A DNA stretch of 64,000 nt from Thermococcus stetteri (GCF_017873335.1 NZ_JAGGKB010000004.1:62001-126000); one strand, 5' to 3'. Positions 47,301-56,099 are shown, numbered from the stretch's first letter. Translations and numbers: made by a program. Notes: a model not told the origin generated them from the letters alone.

Positions 47301-47421
47301 TGAAAGTAGTGTACTTAATGAGCACAACGTTGCAATAAGACTCTTGGAGAATTGAAACTCATCAGTTTTGAAAGTAGTGTACTTAATGAGCACAACGTTG
47401 CAATAAGACTCTTGGAGAATT
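44328..47421 (+). CRISPR. CRISPR array, 46 repeats and 45 spacers, no adjacent cas genes
   Basis: A 30-bp repeat, beginning GTTGCAATAAG and ending GAATTGAAAC, recurs 46 times from 44328 to 47397, every 62-73 bp. By eye the first 45 copies are identical. Spacers are about 32-43 bp. Orientation: the repeat ends in ATTGAAAC, the 8-nt 5' tag type of Thermococcales crRNAs, and the leader is to the left. The last copy is altered. The last two spacers (47291-47328 and 47359-47396) are identical. No cas genes are in the window, so the array must use Cas proteins encoded elsewhere (type I or III). Confidence 0.98.
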
Positions 47422-47436
47422 AGGTAGAAACCCAAA
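47397..47436 (+). repeat. Terminal CRISPR repeat interrupted by five bases
   Basis: The last repeat keeps its first 25 bases to GAATT, then has AGGTA before GAAACCC. It looks like a repeat with a 5-bp insertion before the tag, so the tag of the last unit is broken. Trailing degeneracy is normal for the oldest end of an array and confirms the leader side. Confidence 0.8.
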
Positions 47437-47454
47437 ACGGAAGAAAGAAAGGCA

Positions 47455-48696
47455 TCAGAAGAGCCACTGGTTCTCGATACACTCGTCGCACGGCGGCTTC
47501 TCGCCGGCGATGGCCTTGAACTTCTTGTAGATACACTCCGGAAGACCGAGCGGACAGCGATCCGGGTACTGGCCGGGCCTTACCTTTGTCGGGTCGAGCT
47601 TGACCTTTATGTAGGCCTCGTACTCCTCGACCTTCTTCCACGGGAGTATCTTAGCACCGTAGATGACCAGGTCGTCCGCAATCTTTGCGTAGTCGCCGAC
47701 GACGGCGTTCTCCTTGATGATGACGTTCTTTCCTACGACGACACCCTCGCCGAGGATGGTGTCCTTGAGCTCGGCGCGCTCCTTGATGATGTCGTTGCCA
47801 ATGAGAATCGAGCGCTTAAAGTACGCCTTGTCCTCCACGATGGTGTTCGGGCCGATGTAGGTGTAGGCCTTTATCTTGACGCCGTGGCCGATCTTTGCCC
47901 CTTCATCGATGTAAACCGGGCCCTGTATTTCAACGTCGTCGGGAACTTCAGCGCCCTCCTTTATTGTGATGTACCCGTTGTCCTTCGCTATCTCGTCCAT
48001 GGCTATCTGGTGGGCGTAGAAGAGGTCATCCGGCGTTCCAAGGTCGACCCAGTAAGCGTCCCTGGGCATCCTGTAGGCGTAAACTTCGCCCCTGGCCACG
48101 AACTTCGGGAGGATCTCTCTCTCAAAGTAGACCTCCTTGTCCTTAGGAATCTCTTCGAGGACTTTCTTGTTCACGACGTAGATTCCAGCGTCCACGAGGT
48201 TCGTCTTAGGCCTGTGGGGCTTCTCCTCGAAGTGGGTAACTTTCCCGTTCTCGTCCGTTTCAACGACACCGAAGCGCTCCGGGTCGTAGACCTTGGTCAC
48301 CGCAACCGTTATCAGTCCATCGTTGTTCTTGTGGGCCTCTATCAGCTCCTTGAAGTTGAAGTTTGTGAACACGTCACCGTAGATAACCAGGAAGTCGTCG
48401 CTCACGTACTCTTCAACGTTCTTAAGCGCTCCACCGGTTTCAAGGGGCATCGGGTCGTTCACGAAGCGGATGTCCTTCGGATAATCGGCCATCTTCTCGT
48501 CTATGAACTCCCTGATCTCGCCGCGCATGTAGTGGACTGAGAGAATAACCTCGTCGATCTCGGGTATCTTCTCGATGTTCTCGAGGAGGTACTGGAGGTT
48601 GGGCTTTCCGAGGACCGGGACCATCGGCTTCGGCCTCGTTGAGGAAATCGGCCTGAGGCGGGTTCCAAAACCACCCGCGAGAATAACTGCCTTCAT
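47455..48696 (-). CDS. Sugar-phosphate nucleotidyltransferase with hexapeptide domain and four-cysteine tail
   Basis: A 413-residue NDP-sugar pyrophosphorylase. N-terminal signature LAGGFGTRLRPISSTRPKPM, then VIYGDVFTNF, FEEKP, and WVDLGTPDDL. From about residue 245 come left-handed beta-helix repeats (GAKIGHGVKIKAYTYIG; GVVVGKNVIIKENAVVG). The last 35 residues are different: CPLGLPEC and PPCDEC hold four cysteines that could bind zinc or a cluster. Mannose-1-phosphate guanylyltransferase is the likeliest activity, unproven. ATG 48696 follows GGTGATGATT. A paralogue lies at 7313. Confidence 0.9.
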   Translation of the reverse strand: MKAVILAGGFGTRLRPISSTRPKPMVPVLGKPNLQYLLENIEKIPEIDEVILSVHYMRGEIREFIDEKMADYPKDIRFVNDPMPLETGGALKNVEEYVSDDFLVIYGDVFTNFNFKELIEAHKNNDGLITVAVTKVYDPERFGVVETDENGKVTHFEEKPHRPKTNLVDAGIYVVNKKVLEEIPKDKEVYFEREILPKFVARGEVYAYRMPRDAYWVDLGTPDDLFYAHQIAMDEIAKDNGYITIKEGAEVPDDVEIQGPVYIDEGAKIGHGVKIKAYTYIGPNTIVEDKAYFKRSILIGNDIIKERAELKDTILGEGVVVGKNVIIKENAVVGDYAKIADDLVIYGAKILPWKKVEEYEAYIKVKLDPTKVRPGQYPDRCPLGLPECIYKKFKAIAGEKPPCDECIENQWLF

Positions 48697-48778
48697 AATC
48701 ATCACCGGTATAAACTTCACGGGGAGGCTTATATATTTTACGGCTGTAAAATATATCCCCGCCAGTGACCAATGCCCA

Positions 48779-49045
48779 TCACTTCCCGGTGGAGAAAGCC
48801 TTCTCCGTGAGCTTGAATGCCCTAACTCCCGTGGGACGGATGCAGGAACCCCTGCAGATCTTCCTCAGTGGACATGTCTCGCAGGCCTTCGAGCCGAACT
48901 TCACACTCTCAACGTATCCGAGGCTCTCAAGGATCTTGATGATGTCCTCCACCTCTTGTCGGGTCATTCCAAGCCTTTTGGCTATCTCCGCCTCGTCAGC
49001 TATTCCACTCCTGATCAGATCCAGAACGTCTTCCAGTTTCCCCAT
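48779..49045 (-). CDS. feoC: FeoC-like iron-sulphur winged-helix regulator
   Basis: An 88-residue protein. Residues 1-50 form a winged helix (IADEAEIAKRLGMTRQEVEDIIKILESLGYVE). Residues 55-68 carry C55, C58, C64 and C68 (CETCPLRKICRGSC), a spacing that can hold a 4Fe-4S cluster, as in FeoC/FeoC-like proteins. It ends the feoA-feoB-feoC run, so it could control FeoB turnover or transcription in response to iron or oxygen. Starts at ATG 49045, 41 bp after feoB. Confidence 0.85.
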   Translation of the reverse strand: MGKLEDVLDLIRSGIADEAEIAKRLGMTRQEVEDIIKILESLGYVESVKFGSKACETCPLRKICRGSCIRPTGVRAFKLTEKAFSTGK

Positions 49046-49086
49046 GTGACCACCTCATAACTCACACCAAACAAAAAAAGGAAAGA

Positions 49087-51069
49087 TCAAGAAGGGCCGA
49101 GGGCAATACCCACGTGCCATATTAGAATGCCAACGATGGAAGCCACGGCTATCATGTACAGTGTTGTGAACAGCGCCCACTTCCAGTTGCTCTCGGCCCT
49201 TATGGCGCCTATGGTAGCTATGCACGGAATGTAGAGGGTGGTAACGACCGCTAGTACGTAGGCCTGAAGAGACGTCATTGCAGTCCTTATCGCTTCTTCA
49301 CTGCCGTAAAGGACGCCGTAGGTGGAGATGACGTTCTCCTTGGCTATGATGCCGAAGAGCAGGCTCACCGCCGCCTTCCAGTCGAGGCCCATAAGCCTTA
49401 TGTACGGCTCGAAGAAGTAGCCGAGCCTCTCCGCGTAGCTCTTCCCGCTTCCTATCTGGACCGGGTAGTTGCTGAGGTACCAGATAATTATGGCACCGAG
49501 GAGTATAACAGTCCCGGCCTTCTTCACGAACTCCTTGCTCCGCTCCCCTGAGTGGAGTATCACAGTCTTCCAGCTCGGGATGAGGTACTCCGGAAGCTCG
49601 ATAACGAAGGGGCTCTCCTCACCCTTGACAACGAAGTGGCTGACGAGCCAGGCCGAGAGCAGGGCGACGACTATCGCTATCATGTAAACGCTGAGGGCAA
49701 CCAGGGCGTGGTTGGAGCTGAAGAATGCCCCGGCCAGGAAGCTGATGACGCTCAGCCTCGCCGAGCACGGGATGAAGGGGTTCACGAACATGGCAACTAA
49801 CCTGTCCCTCTCCTCCTCAAGGGTTCTGGTTGCCATAACTGCCGGAACGTTACAGCCGAGGCCGAGGATTAAGGGAATAACCGCCTTCCCCGGGAGGCCG
49901 AACTTCCTCATGATGCCCTCCATCAGCACCGCTACCCTTGCCATGTATCCAACGTCCTCCAGTATGGAGAGGGCAAAGAACAGGAGGAAGACCAGCGGAA
50001 AGAAGCTTAAGACTGCCCCAACGCCGCCGATTATACCGTCAACGAGAAGTCCTCTAAGGGTCTCGTTGGCTATGTGGGGGGCAAGCCACTGGCCGAAGGA
50101 GTCAAACAGGTCTCCCAGCCACTCCTGGAGAGGCAAGCCCAGAGCGAAGACGAACTTGAAAACCCCGTAGAAGACTATCGCGAGGGCTATGAATCCATAA
50201 ACGGGGTGCACAAGGATCCTGTCGAGCTGGTCAGTAAGGCTTTCCTCTTCTTTGCCCGCGTAGCTCATGAACTCGTGGGTGAGCCTGTCTATGAACTCGT
50301 ACTTCTGGCTGGCTATTATGAGGTCCATCGCCCTGCCGTAGCGCGCCTCGGCTTCACCAATGTGGGTCATTATCTCCTTCAGCTTCTCCTCGCCGATGTG
50401 CCTGAGGACGAGCTTCATGACCTCGTCATCACGCTGGAGGAGCTTTATTGCCAGCCAGCGGAGGGGGTAGCGGTTCTCAAGCTCCGTTCCCTTGAGACAG
50501 CCTATTATGTGCTCAATCTCCCTCTCCACCTCTGGGTCATACTTCGGAACGACGGGGTTCGTCTTTGTCATTCCGTGGGCCATCTCGTATATCTTTTCCT
50601 TCAGCTCATCGATTCCTATCCCTTCCTTGGCGTTCATGGCGACGACGGGGACTCCAAGGGCCTTCGACATCTTCACCGGGTCGATCCTTATTCCCTTCTT
50701 CTCGGCAAGGTCTATCTTGTTGAGGGCTATGATCACGTTTTTCAGACCCATCTCGAAGATCTCTATAGTGAGAAGGAGGTTTCTGAGGACTGAAGTTGAG
50801 TCGATGATGTCAACAACAACATCTGGATTCCCGGTGAGAAGGAAGTTCCTCGCAACAAGCTCGTCAATAGAATGGGCTGTCAAGGAGTAGGTTCCGGGCA
50901 GGTCAACCACGAGGAACTTCTCCCCTTTATGCTCGAAAACACCCTCCTTCTTCTCTACCGTAACACCCGGCCAGTTGCCCACGTGCTGTCTCATCCCTGT
51001 GAGGTCGTTGAAAACCGTCGTCTTTCCAACGTTGGGGTTTCCAGCTAGGGCGACAACCTTCATTGCCAT
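49087..51069 (-). CDS. feoB: Ferrous iron transport GTPase FeoB
   Basis: A 660-residue FeoB. The cytoplasmic GTPase domain has G1 GNPNVGKTTVFN, G2 VEKKEGV region, G3 DLPGTYSLT, G4 NKIDLAEK and G5. A helical guanine-dissociation-inhibitor-like spacer follows to about residue 270, then about eight or nine membrane helices with two Gate motifs: EDVGYMARVAVLMEGIM with LILGLGCNVPAVMATRT, and FGIIAKENVISTYGVLYG. ATG 51069 has GGTGGTTCAA ahead; ATG 51063 is an alternative. It imports Fe2+ across the cytoplasmic membrane. Confidence 0.96.
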   Translation of the reverse strand: MAMKVVALAGNPNVGKTTVFNDLTGMRQHVGNWPGVTVEKKEGVFEHKGEKFLVVDLPGTYSLTAHSIDELVARNFLLTGNPDVVVDIIDSTSVLRNLLLTIEIFEMGLKNVIIALNKIDLAEKKGIRIDPVKMSKALGVPVVAMNAKEGIGIDELKEKIYEMAHGMTKTNPVVPKYDPEVEREIEHIIGCLKGTELENRYPLRWLAIKLLQRDDEVMKLVLRHIGEEKLKEIMTHIGEAEARYGRAMDLIIASQKYEFIDRLTHEFMSYAGKEEESLTDQLDRILVHPVYGFIALAIVFYGVFKFVFALGLPLQEWLGDLFDSFGQWLAPHIANETLRGLLVDGIIGGVGAVLSFFPLVFLLFFALSILEDVGYMARVAVLMEGIMRKFGLPGKAVIPLILGLGCNVPAVMATRTLEEERDRLVAMFVNPFIPCSARLSVISFLAGAFFSSNHALVALSVYMIAIVVALLSAWLVSHFVVKGEESPFVIELPEYLIPSWKTVILHSGERSKEFVKKAGTVILLGAIIIWYLSNYPVQIGSGKSYAERLGYFFEPYIRLMGLDWKAAVSLLFGIIAKENVISTYGVLYGSEEAIRTAMTSLQAYVLAVVTTLYIPCIATIGAIRAESNWKWALFTTLYMIAVASIVGILIWHVGIALGPS

Positions 51070-51098
51070 TTGAACCACCCTATTCCCGAAGCTTTCTC

Positions 51099-51326
51099 CT
51101 AAAGCTTTCTAACGAGGATTCTCGATGCCATTCCCCTACCGACGGCAAAGCGGGTACCGCTAACGTTGATGATTATCGGGCCCGGGTTGTAGACTTCTAC
51201 GACTTGGACTATTGCCCCGGGGGCTATTCCCATCCCGAGCAACCTGTTCCTAAATCCAGGGCCTCCCTGGAGGTTAACGACGATCCCCCTATCTCCTGGT
51301 TTCAGCGAGTTTAATGGGACTATCAT
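51099..51326 (-). CDS. feoA: FeoA, SH3-like partner of FeoB
   Basis: A 75-residue beta-barrel protein of the FeoA family: VPLNSLKPGDRGIVVNLQGG, NRLLGMGIAPGAIVQVVEV and GTRFAVGRGMASRILVRKL. FeoA supports FeoB activity, probably through contact with the GTPase domain. ATG 51326 is preferred, spaced by ATGCTC from GGTG. It is the first gene of the feo operon, 29 bp ahead of feoB, and its promoter carries a DtxR-like palindrome. Confidence 0.92.
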   Translation of the reverse strand: MIVPLNSLKPGDRGIVVNLQGGPGFRNRLLGMGIAPGAIVQVVEVYNPGPIIINVSGTRFAVGRGMASRILVRKL

Positions 51327-51337
51327 GAGCATCACCG

Positions 51338-51386
51338 TTAGGTCTCCCTAATTCTATCCTAAGTCCATCGAGAACCTTAAAAACCT
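51338..51386 (-). promoter_or_regulatory. feo promoter with DtxR-like operator
   Basis: On the minus strand a TATA-like gtttttaagg sits at about 51376-51385. The predicted transcription start, about 25 bp downstream, falls in or next to a palindrome TTAGG-GAGA-CCTAA (51338-51351). A further TTAGG half-site is at about 51358-51362. These match DtxR/MDR1-type boxes (TTAGGnnnnCCTAA pattern). An iron-dependent repressor bound there would block transcription. Confidence 0.65.
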
Positions 51387-51755
51387 TTGGTGGGCCTAAC
51401 AAAACTTAGTGGTTCGAAGACCGTTTTTTTAGGTTTTAAAAACTCCCCTGACAGTGCGTGATCCTACCCAGAGGCCCAAGAACGAGACCAGAGCACTCCA
51501 CTGCTCAGGGGTACTCCTACTGATATTTCCTCCTCGCACTCACAAAAATAACAGCCTAGCCGCGCCGAAAATAGCTGGAGAACTATAACTGTGCCAAGGT
51601 ATCGGTTCGTCTTGGTAGTAGGCTTTTATACAGAGTCCAGCCCACACCTCGGGAGAGAGTCCACTGTAATTTTGTTCAGTGAAGATACTAAGTTTTAAAC
51701 TTCAGGTTTTCAAACTGCTTAAATAGTCTCGTGAGGACTTTTATCGGTGTAACTT
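51387..51755. other. Intergenic region between feoA and the NROR-like gene
   Basis: A 370-bp stretch with no convincing frame on either strand. On the right is a TATA-like gcttaaatag (about 51717-51726) with a GGTGTAAC before the NROR-like start. A second pair of half-sites (GGCCTAAC and CTTAGTGG, 51395-51415) resembles the feo operator boxes. The middle (51440-51700) holds nothing I recognise; a short RNA cannot be excluded. Confidence 0.5.
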
Positions 51756-52841
51756 ATGGACGTCGTTGTTATAGGGAATGGCCCTGGCGGGATAGAGCTT
51801 GCCAAGGAACTTTCGGGGGAGCATCGGGTAACTATTATTGAAAAGGAGAGGGTGCCCTTTTACTCAAAACCCATGCTGAGCCACTACATAGCCGGTCTAA
51901 TTGAGAGGGAAAAGCTCTTCACATACCCCATTAGCTGGTACGAGAGGAGAGGGATAGACCTGAGGCTTGGAGAAGAGGCCAAGCTGATTGACAGGGCGAG
52001 AAAAGTCCTCATCACGGACAAAGGGGAATACCCCTACGACGTTCTCGTGATAGCCACCGGAGCCAGGGCAAGGGAGCCAACAGTGGAGGGGAAAGAACGC
52101 CTCCTCACACTCCGAAGTGTTGAGGATGCGGACAGAATAAAGACCTTGCTTGAGGAGCACGGAGAGGCAGTGGTGGTCGGGGGAGGATTCATAGGCCTTG
52201 AACTGGCCGGGAACCTCGCCAAGGCAGGCTACGGCGTTAGACTCATTCACCGCCGAGAGACCTTCCTCGGCTTGGATGAAGAGCTCAGCGGGATGATAAG
52301 GGAGAGGCTTGAGGAAAACGGAGCCGAGTTCTACCTGGAAACTGAACTCTTGAAGGCGGACGAGGGTGGAATCTACACGAACAGGGGCTACGTGGAGGGG
52401 AAGGTGAAGATCTGTGCCATAGGGATCACGCCGAACGTCGAGATAGCGAGGAGGAGCGGGATACACACGGGAAGGGGCATTCTGATAGACGACCGCTTCA
52501 GGACATCTGCCAGGGACGTCTACGCCATCGGGGACTGCGCCGAGTACGGCGGGATAATCTGCGGCACTGCAAAAGCCGCCATTGGCCACGCAAGGGTTCT
52601 CGCTAAGCTTCTCAGGGGAGAGGAAGACCGCTACCCATTCGAACTCCGCTCCTCCGTCTTCAAGTTCGGCGACCTGCCAATAGCCATAATTGGAAAGACA
52701 AAGGGAGAAGGAGAGTGGCTGGACGAGCACACCAAGGCCTTCTTCCGGGAGGGGAAGATGGTCGGAGCCGTTGTCATAGGGGACATTAGGAGGGTATTTT
52801 CCATTGAAAGAGAACTGAAGAGGGAGCTTTACGGGACCTGA
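51756..52841 (+). CDS. FAD/NAD(P)-dependent oxidoreductase, NROR-like
   Basis: A 361-residue flavoprotein close in layout to NAD(P)H:rubredoxin oxidoreductase of Pyrococcus (about 360 residues). FAD site: [17 protein letters not shown], and [16 protein letters not shown](P) site: [19 protein letters not shown]. Second FAD site: [17 protein letters not shown] short C-terminal domain follows. It would reduce rubredoxin for superoxide reductase and rubrerythrin. A rubredoxin gene is not in the window. Starts at ATG 51756. Confidence 0.88.
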   Translation: MDVVVIGNGPGGIELAKELSGEHRVTIIEKERVPFYSKPMLSHYIAGLIEREKLFTYPISWYERRGIDLRLGEEAKLIDRARKVLITDKGEYPYDVLVIATGARAREPTVEGKERLLTLRSVEDADRIKTLLEEHGEAVVVGGGFIGLELAGNLAKAGYGVRLIHRRETFLGLDEELSGMIRERLEENGAEFYLETELLKADEGGIYTNRGYVEGKVKICAIGITPNVEIARRSGIHTGRGILIDDRFRTSARDVYAIGDCAEYGGIICGTAKAAIGHARVLAKLLRGEEDRYPFELRSSVFKFGDLPIAIIGKTKGEGEWLDEHTKAFFREGKMVGAVVIGDIRRVFSIERELKRELYGT

Positions 52842-52955
52842 AGGTCTGGAAGTCTTCTCTCTCCAACTCCCTTCTTCTGATGACCAGAGACCTAAGTTAG
52901 AACTCGAGAGAACCGTTTCGATATCTTTATAAACGTGCTAATGGAAACTTCAACC

Positions 52956-54128
52956 ATGCTCAGCGGTTACGGAAGGGACGCGAAGATACTCATAGCAGCC
53001 AATGCCGTCGGCCAGCTCTTCCTCCAGTTCTCGATATTCATAATGCCCTTCTACCTCCGCGCCCTCGGCTATGGCATGGACTCAATGGGCCTCTTCTTCT
53101 CCGTCCAGACCTTCACCGGCGGGCTGTTCTTCCTCATAGCGGGCCAGATCTCCCTCAGGCTTGGTTATAGAAAGACACTTTTCCTAGGTGCGGTTCTCGG
53201 CCTTTTGGGAAGGCTTTTTCAGGTTTTGGCACTCAACAAGTACGTTCTCCTCCTCGGGTTCTTCCTCGTGGGAGTCAACATGGGAATCAGACAGCCGAAC
53301 TTCTCCGCACTGCTGAGCGAGGAGGTTGGAGAGAAGCTCAGGCACCACGCCTTCTCGATCAGCTTCGGCCTCGGGACGATATTCAACGCGGTCGGAGTCC
53401 TCATAGCGGGCTTTGCCCCCGATTTTCTGACCGAGACATTTGGGCTTACCCCCGAAATAGCCTACCGCCTAGTCATCTCGCCTGCGCTCCTCCAGTTTGC
53501 CCTAGTGATCCCGGCCCTGCTCGTCATTCGGGATGTCCCGGTGAAGAGCCCGAGGATAAACTGGAACAGGGAGCTGGTGGTCAAGATTCTGAAGTTCTCC
53601 ATTCCAAGCGCCCTCATCGGGCTTGGAGCGGGCATAACGATCCCCTACATGAGCCTCTACTTCAACACCCGCTTCGGCCAGACTTTAGCTGCTATAAGTG
53701 GCGTCTTCTTCTTCCAGCAGCTGGTCATGGGACTCGGCTCCTTCGGGCTCCCAAAGCTTGTGGAGAAGATAGGGCCAGTAAACGTCGTCACTTCCTTCCA
53801 GCTTACCGCGGCCCTCCTCTTCGCCACGTTTCCGCTGATTGATGTCTTCCTTCTGGCGGCCTTCCTCTACATCGTCCGCTCCATCCTCATGAACATCGTC
53901 TGGCCGATAAACGACTCCTTCATGATGGGCTTCTTCACGACGGAGGAGAAAGCCACTGCTGCAGGGATAAGGAGGGCGTTCTCGACCTTCATGCGAGGCG
54001 CTGGGAACTACATCGGCGGGGTGCTCTTCTCAATCTCCCTCAGCTACCCGTTCTATGCGACTGCCACGCTGTACGTGGTGGCAACTCTGATATTCTACGG
54101 CTTCTTTGCGAGGTACAACAGGGCCTGA
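52956..54128 (+). CDS. MFS transporter
   Basis: A 390-residue major facilitator protein with about 12 helices. The loop between helices 2 and 3 has the family pattern GQISLRLGYRKTLFLGA, and the one between 10 and 11 ends in FFTTEEKATAAGIRRAFSTFMRGAGN. The substrate is unknown. A TATA-like tttataaac at 52926-52934 puts transcription start near 52955. The Met at 52956 is thus a leaderless start, and the earlier ATG at 52941 lies too close to the TATA box. It is followed by a convergent ferritin-like gene. Confidence 0.86.
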   Translation: MLSGYGRDAKILIAANAVGQLFLQFSIFIMPFYLRALGYGMDSMGLFFSVQTFTGGLFFLIAGQISLRLGYRKTLFLGAVLGLLGRLFQVLALNKYVLLLGFFLVGVNMGIRQPNFSALLSEEVGEKLRHHAFSISFGLGTIFNAVGVLIAGFAPDFLTETFGLTPEIAYRLVISPALLQFALVIPALLVIRDVPVKSPRINWNRELVVKILKFSIPSALIGLGAGITIPYMSLYFNTRFGQTLAAISGVFFFQQLVMGLGSFGLPKLVEKIGPVNVVTSFQLTAALLFATFPLIDVFLLAAFLYIVRSILMNIVWPINDSFMMGFFTTEEKATAAGIRRAFSTFMRGAGNYIGGVLFSISLSYPFYATATLYVVATLIFYGFFARYNRA

Positions 54129-54153
54129 AAGGGAATATAAAAGGCGGAAGGCT

Positions 54154-54678
54154 TCAGAAGTTGAAGTTTATATCCTTCATGAGCTGGTCGTAGAGCTCCT
54201 CCTTGTAGAGCTCCGGATAGCGCATTATGTAGTCGTACTGCTTCTTGAGGATGTTGTAGTGGTTCATCTCCATGTCCGCGAGCATCTCGAGGAGTATCTT
54301 CGTCTTCTCGGTGGTGGCGTACTTGGCGAGCTCCCGGTAGAGCTTTTCGCTCACCAGCTCTGCCTGCATGGCAATCTCATAAACCTCATCGAGGTTCAGG
54401 TCAGGCTTCTTGATGGCCTCGGCCATCTTCTCCGCTATGACCTTGAACTCGCCCATGACATCGATCTCTATCTTCCTCGGCTCGCCAGCCTCTCCATTGA
54501 AGCGCTCGGCCATCTTCTCTATTATCTCCCGGTGTTTGTCCTCTTCCCTTGCCAGAAAGAGCAGCTCGTCCCTTATGATGTCGCTCTTCGTCATAGAAGC
54601 GAGCTTTTCGTAGGCCTCCTTAGCCTTTATCTCAGAATTTATGGCTATGTCAAATATCTCCTTCTCGGTAACCTCCAT
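54154..54678 (-). CDS. Ferritin-like/rubrerythrin-type diiron protein
   Basis: A 174-residue four-helix protein. The metal ligands follow the rubrerythrin pattern: EIKAKEAYEKL in helix 1, AREEDKHREIIEKM in helix 2 (ExxH), EIAMQAELVSEKLYREL in helix 3, and ADMEMNHYNILKKQ in helix 4 (ExxxH). No rubredoxin-like Cys4 domain is present. It may reduce peroxide or store iron. The start ATG 54678 follows GGTGATCCTGC. A link with the nearby NROR-like enzyme is likely, although it is on the other strand. Confidence 0.85.
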   Translation of the reverse strand: MEVTEKEIFDIAINSEIKAKEAYEKLASMTKSDIIRDELLFLAREEDKHREIIEKMAERFNGEAGEPRKIEIDVMGEFKVIAEKMAEAIKKPDLNLDEVYEIAMQAELVSEKLYRELAKYATTEKTKILLEMLADMEMNHYNILKKQYDYIMRYPELYKEELYDQLMKDINFNF

Positions 54679-54885
54679 GCAGGATCACCGTACTATCTTG
54701 GTCTTTGTTCTTATTAACGTTTTCGGAATCCCGGAAGAGGATCGGCGGCTTTCGTGGTCTTAACCCGTGGGTGAAAAGACGACGACCACTTGGAGGTCTT
54801 CTCTTGTCCTGTGGAACGATCTGGAACGCTCCCGTTTCACCGGGTTCCTAATATCGGTGAGCCTCCAACTTATAGCGGTGGTAGT

Positions 54886-55677
54886 ATGGACAGGGCAAGG
54901 CTGCTCCTCGTTGCCATAATAATAGACATAATAGCGATAGGGGCAGTTGTAACGGCCATCTACCTTGAGAACTCAAAGGGCAAATCAGAGGACACTTACG
55001 CTAAAGAGACTCCAATAGAGGGGGTTCTAAAGCTCTACACCACACCAACCGGCCCAGTGAAGAGCATCAACGGCACAGCGGTCGGCAACGTCACTTCCCA
55101 AGGCAAGATCCTCCATTTCGATGGAAGCGGGTACGTTGACCTCAGCGGTGCCATCGGCGAAGTATCGGATATGAGAGTGGGAACCATTTCACTTGTCTTC
55201 CGTTATGAGGAAACCGACCAGAACGTCCTCCCGATCCTCTACTTCGGAGATAAGGAGGGAAAAAGCCTCTTCATAATCGAGATAGGGCACAGAGGGCTCA
55301 AGAACAGGCGGCTCTACGTAACTTGGATACCTGAGGGAAACAGGCCGGCCCTCTGCTTCGACAGCGGCTTCAACCTCAAGCCGGGAAAGTGGTACCACCT
55401 CGTCGTCGTTGTGAGTGAGAACGGAAACACCGCGTACCTCAATGGAAGGGAGATGACGTGGAGGCACTACAACTTTGGGAACGAGAGCATGAGGCTCTTC
55501 TTTGAGGACATCCCGGGTAAGGAGCTCTTCGCCCTCGGCTATGGCAAGACGAGCGACCTGATAACGCCGGAGTTCCTGTACTTTCACGGAGACATAGCCG
55601 ACCTCAGAATCTATCCCTGGCCACTGAGCGGGAGCGAAGTGAGGGAGCTGTTCCAAGAGCTGCGCGCCGGGAGCTAG
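54886..55677 (+). CDS. Membrane-anchored LamG/concanavalin-like domain protein
   Basis: A 263-residue protein with an N-terminal helix (residues 5-25) and a single LamG-like beta-sandwich: LHFDGSGYVDLSGAIGE, RVGTISLVFRYEE, GKWYHLVVVVSENGNTAYLNGREM, and DIADLRIYPWPLSGSEVRELF at the end. Such domains bind glycans or proteins on the outside of the cell. ATG 54886 follows GGTGGTAGT, with TATA-like cttatagcg just upstream. It converges with the next gene, overlapping by 4 bp. Confidence 0.8.
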   Translation: MDRARLLLVAIIIDIIAIGAVVTAIYLENSKGKSEDTYAKETPIEGVLKLYTTPTGPVKSINGTAVGNVTSQGKILHFDGSGYVDLSGAIGEVSDMRVGTISLVFRYEETDQNVLPILYFGDKEGKSLFIIEIGHRGLKNRRLYVTWIPEGNRPALCFDSGFNLKPGKWYHLVVVVSENGNTAYLNGREMTWRHYNFGNESMRLFFEDIPGKELFALGYGKTSDLITPEFLYFHGDIADLRIYPWPLSGSEVRELFQELRAGS

Positions 55678-56099
55678 CTATTCACCTTTCCAATCTTCTT
55701 CAGGAAGTTTTTATAGACCTCCTTCAGCTCCTCGACCTCTTCGAGGTCTTCGATGAAGCCGAGCTTCGAGTAGAACTCCTCCATCTTCTCCAGGTCTCTG
55801 AGCAGGGAAGTTGCGTCCTTCTCCATCCTCTCCTTCAGGCTCGCCCCAAGCTCGTTCTCAACCCGCTCGATGAACTCCTCCCCCAGCTCGTAGACCCCTT
55901 CCCTTGCTATTCCAAAGACCCTGTATGGCCTCTCCGACAGTTTGAGAACGAAGAGGAGCTGGACGAGCCTTTCAAGGTTCCTCCTGCTCGATGACGGTAT
56001 CGAGAGGTAGTGGATTCCCTCGTCGAAGTAGACCACGAGGTACCAGGAATCGGGCCTTATCGGGAAGCTCCTATCCTCGCCTTTCTTCACCGCTCCCAT
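55674..56099 (-). CDS. Hypothetical protein
   Basis: A 141-residue soluble protein. The N-terminal half looks like beta strands (WYLVVYFDEGIHYLSIPSSS; RPYRVFGIAREGVYELG). The C-terminal half is a charged, coiled-coil-like helix (SLKERMEKDATSLLRDLEKM). No family recognised. The start ATG 56099 lies 25 bp from the msrAB stop, so it probably follows msrAB on the same transcript. A role in oxidant repair is only positional. Confidence 0.65.
   Translation of the reverse strand: MGAVKKGEDRSFPIRPDSWYLVVYFDEGIHYLSIPSSSRRNLERLVQLLFVLKLSERPYRVFGIAREGVYELGEEFIERVENELGASLKERMEKDATSLLRDLEKMEEFYSKLGFIEDLEEVEELKEVYKNFLKKIGKVNS

Noticed and set aside
44520-47435. Many minus- and plus-strand frames across the CRISPR array with repeated peptide motifs (QFSKSLIAT, SILQESYCN, CNKTLGELK)
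   Set aside because: They are translations of the CRISPR repeat in different frames. Spacers interrupt any common sense and no starts with ribosome binding sites exist.
51440-51700. C/D box small RNA between feoA and the NROR-like gene
   Set aside because: No pair of C (RTGATGA) and D (CTGA) boxes at the right spacing on either strand.
52860-52900. C/D box RNA at TCTGATGACC upstream of the MFS gene
   Set aside because: The C-box-like TGATGA lacks the purine before it, and no D and D' boxes follow at suitable distance.
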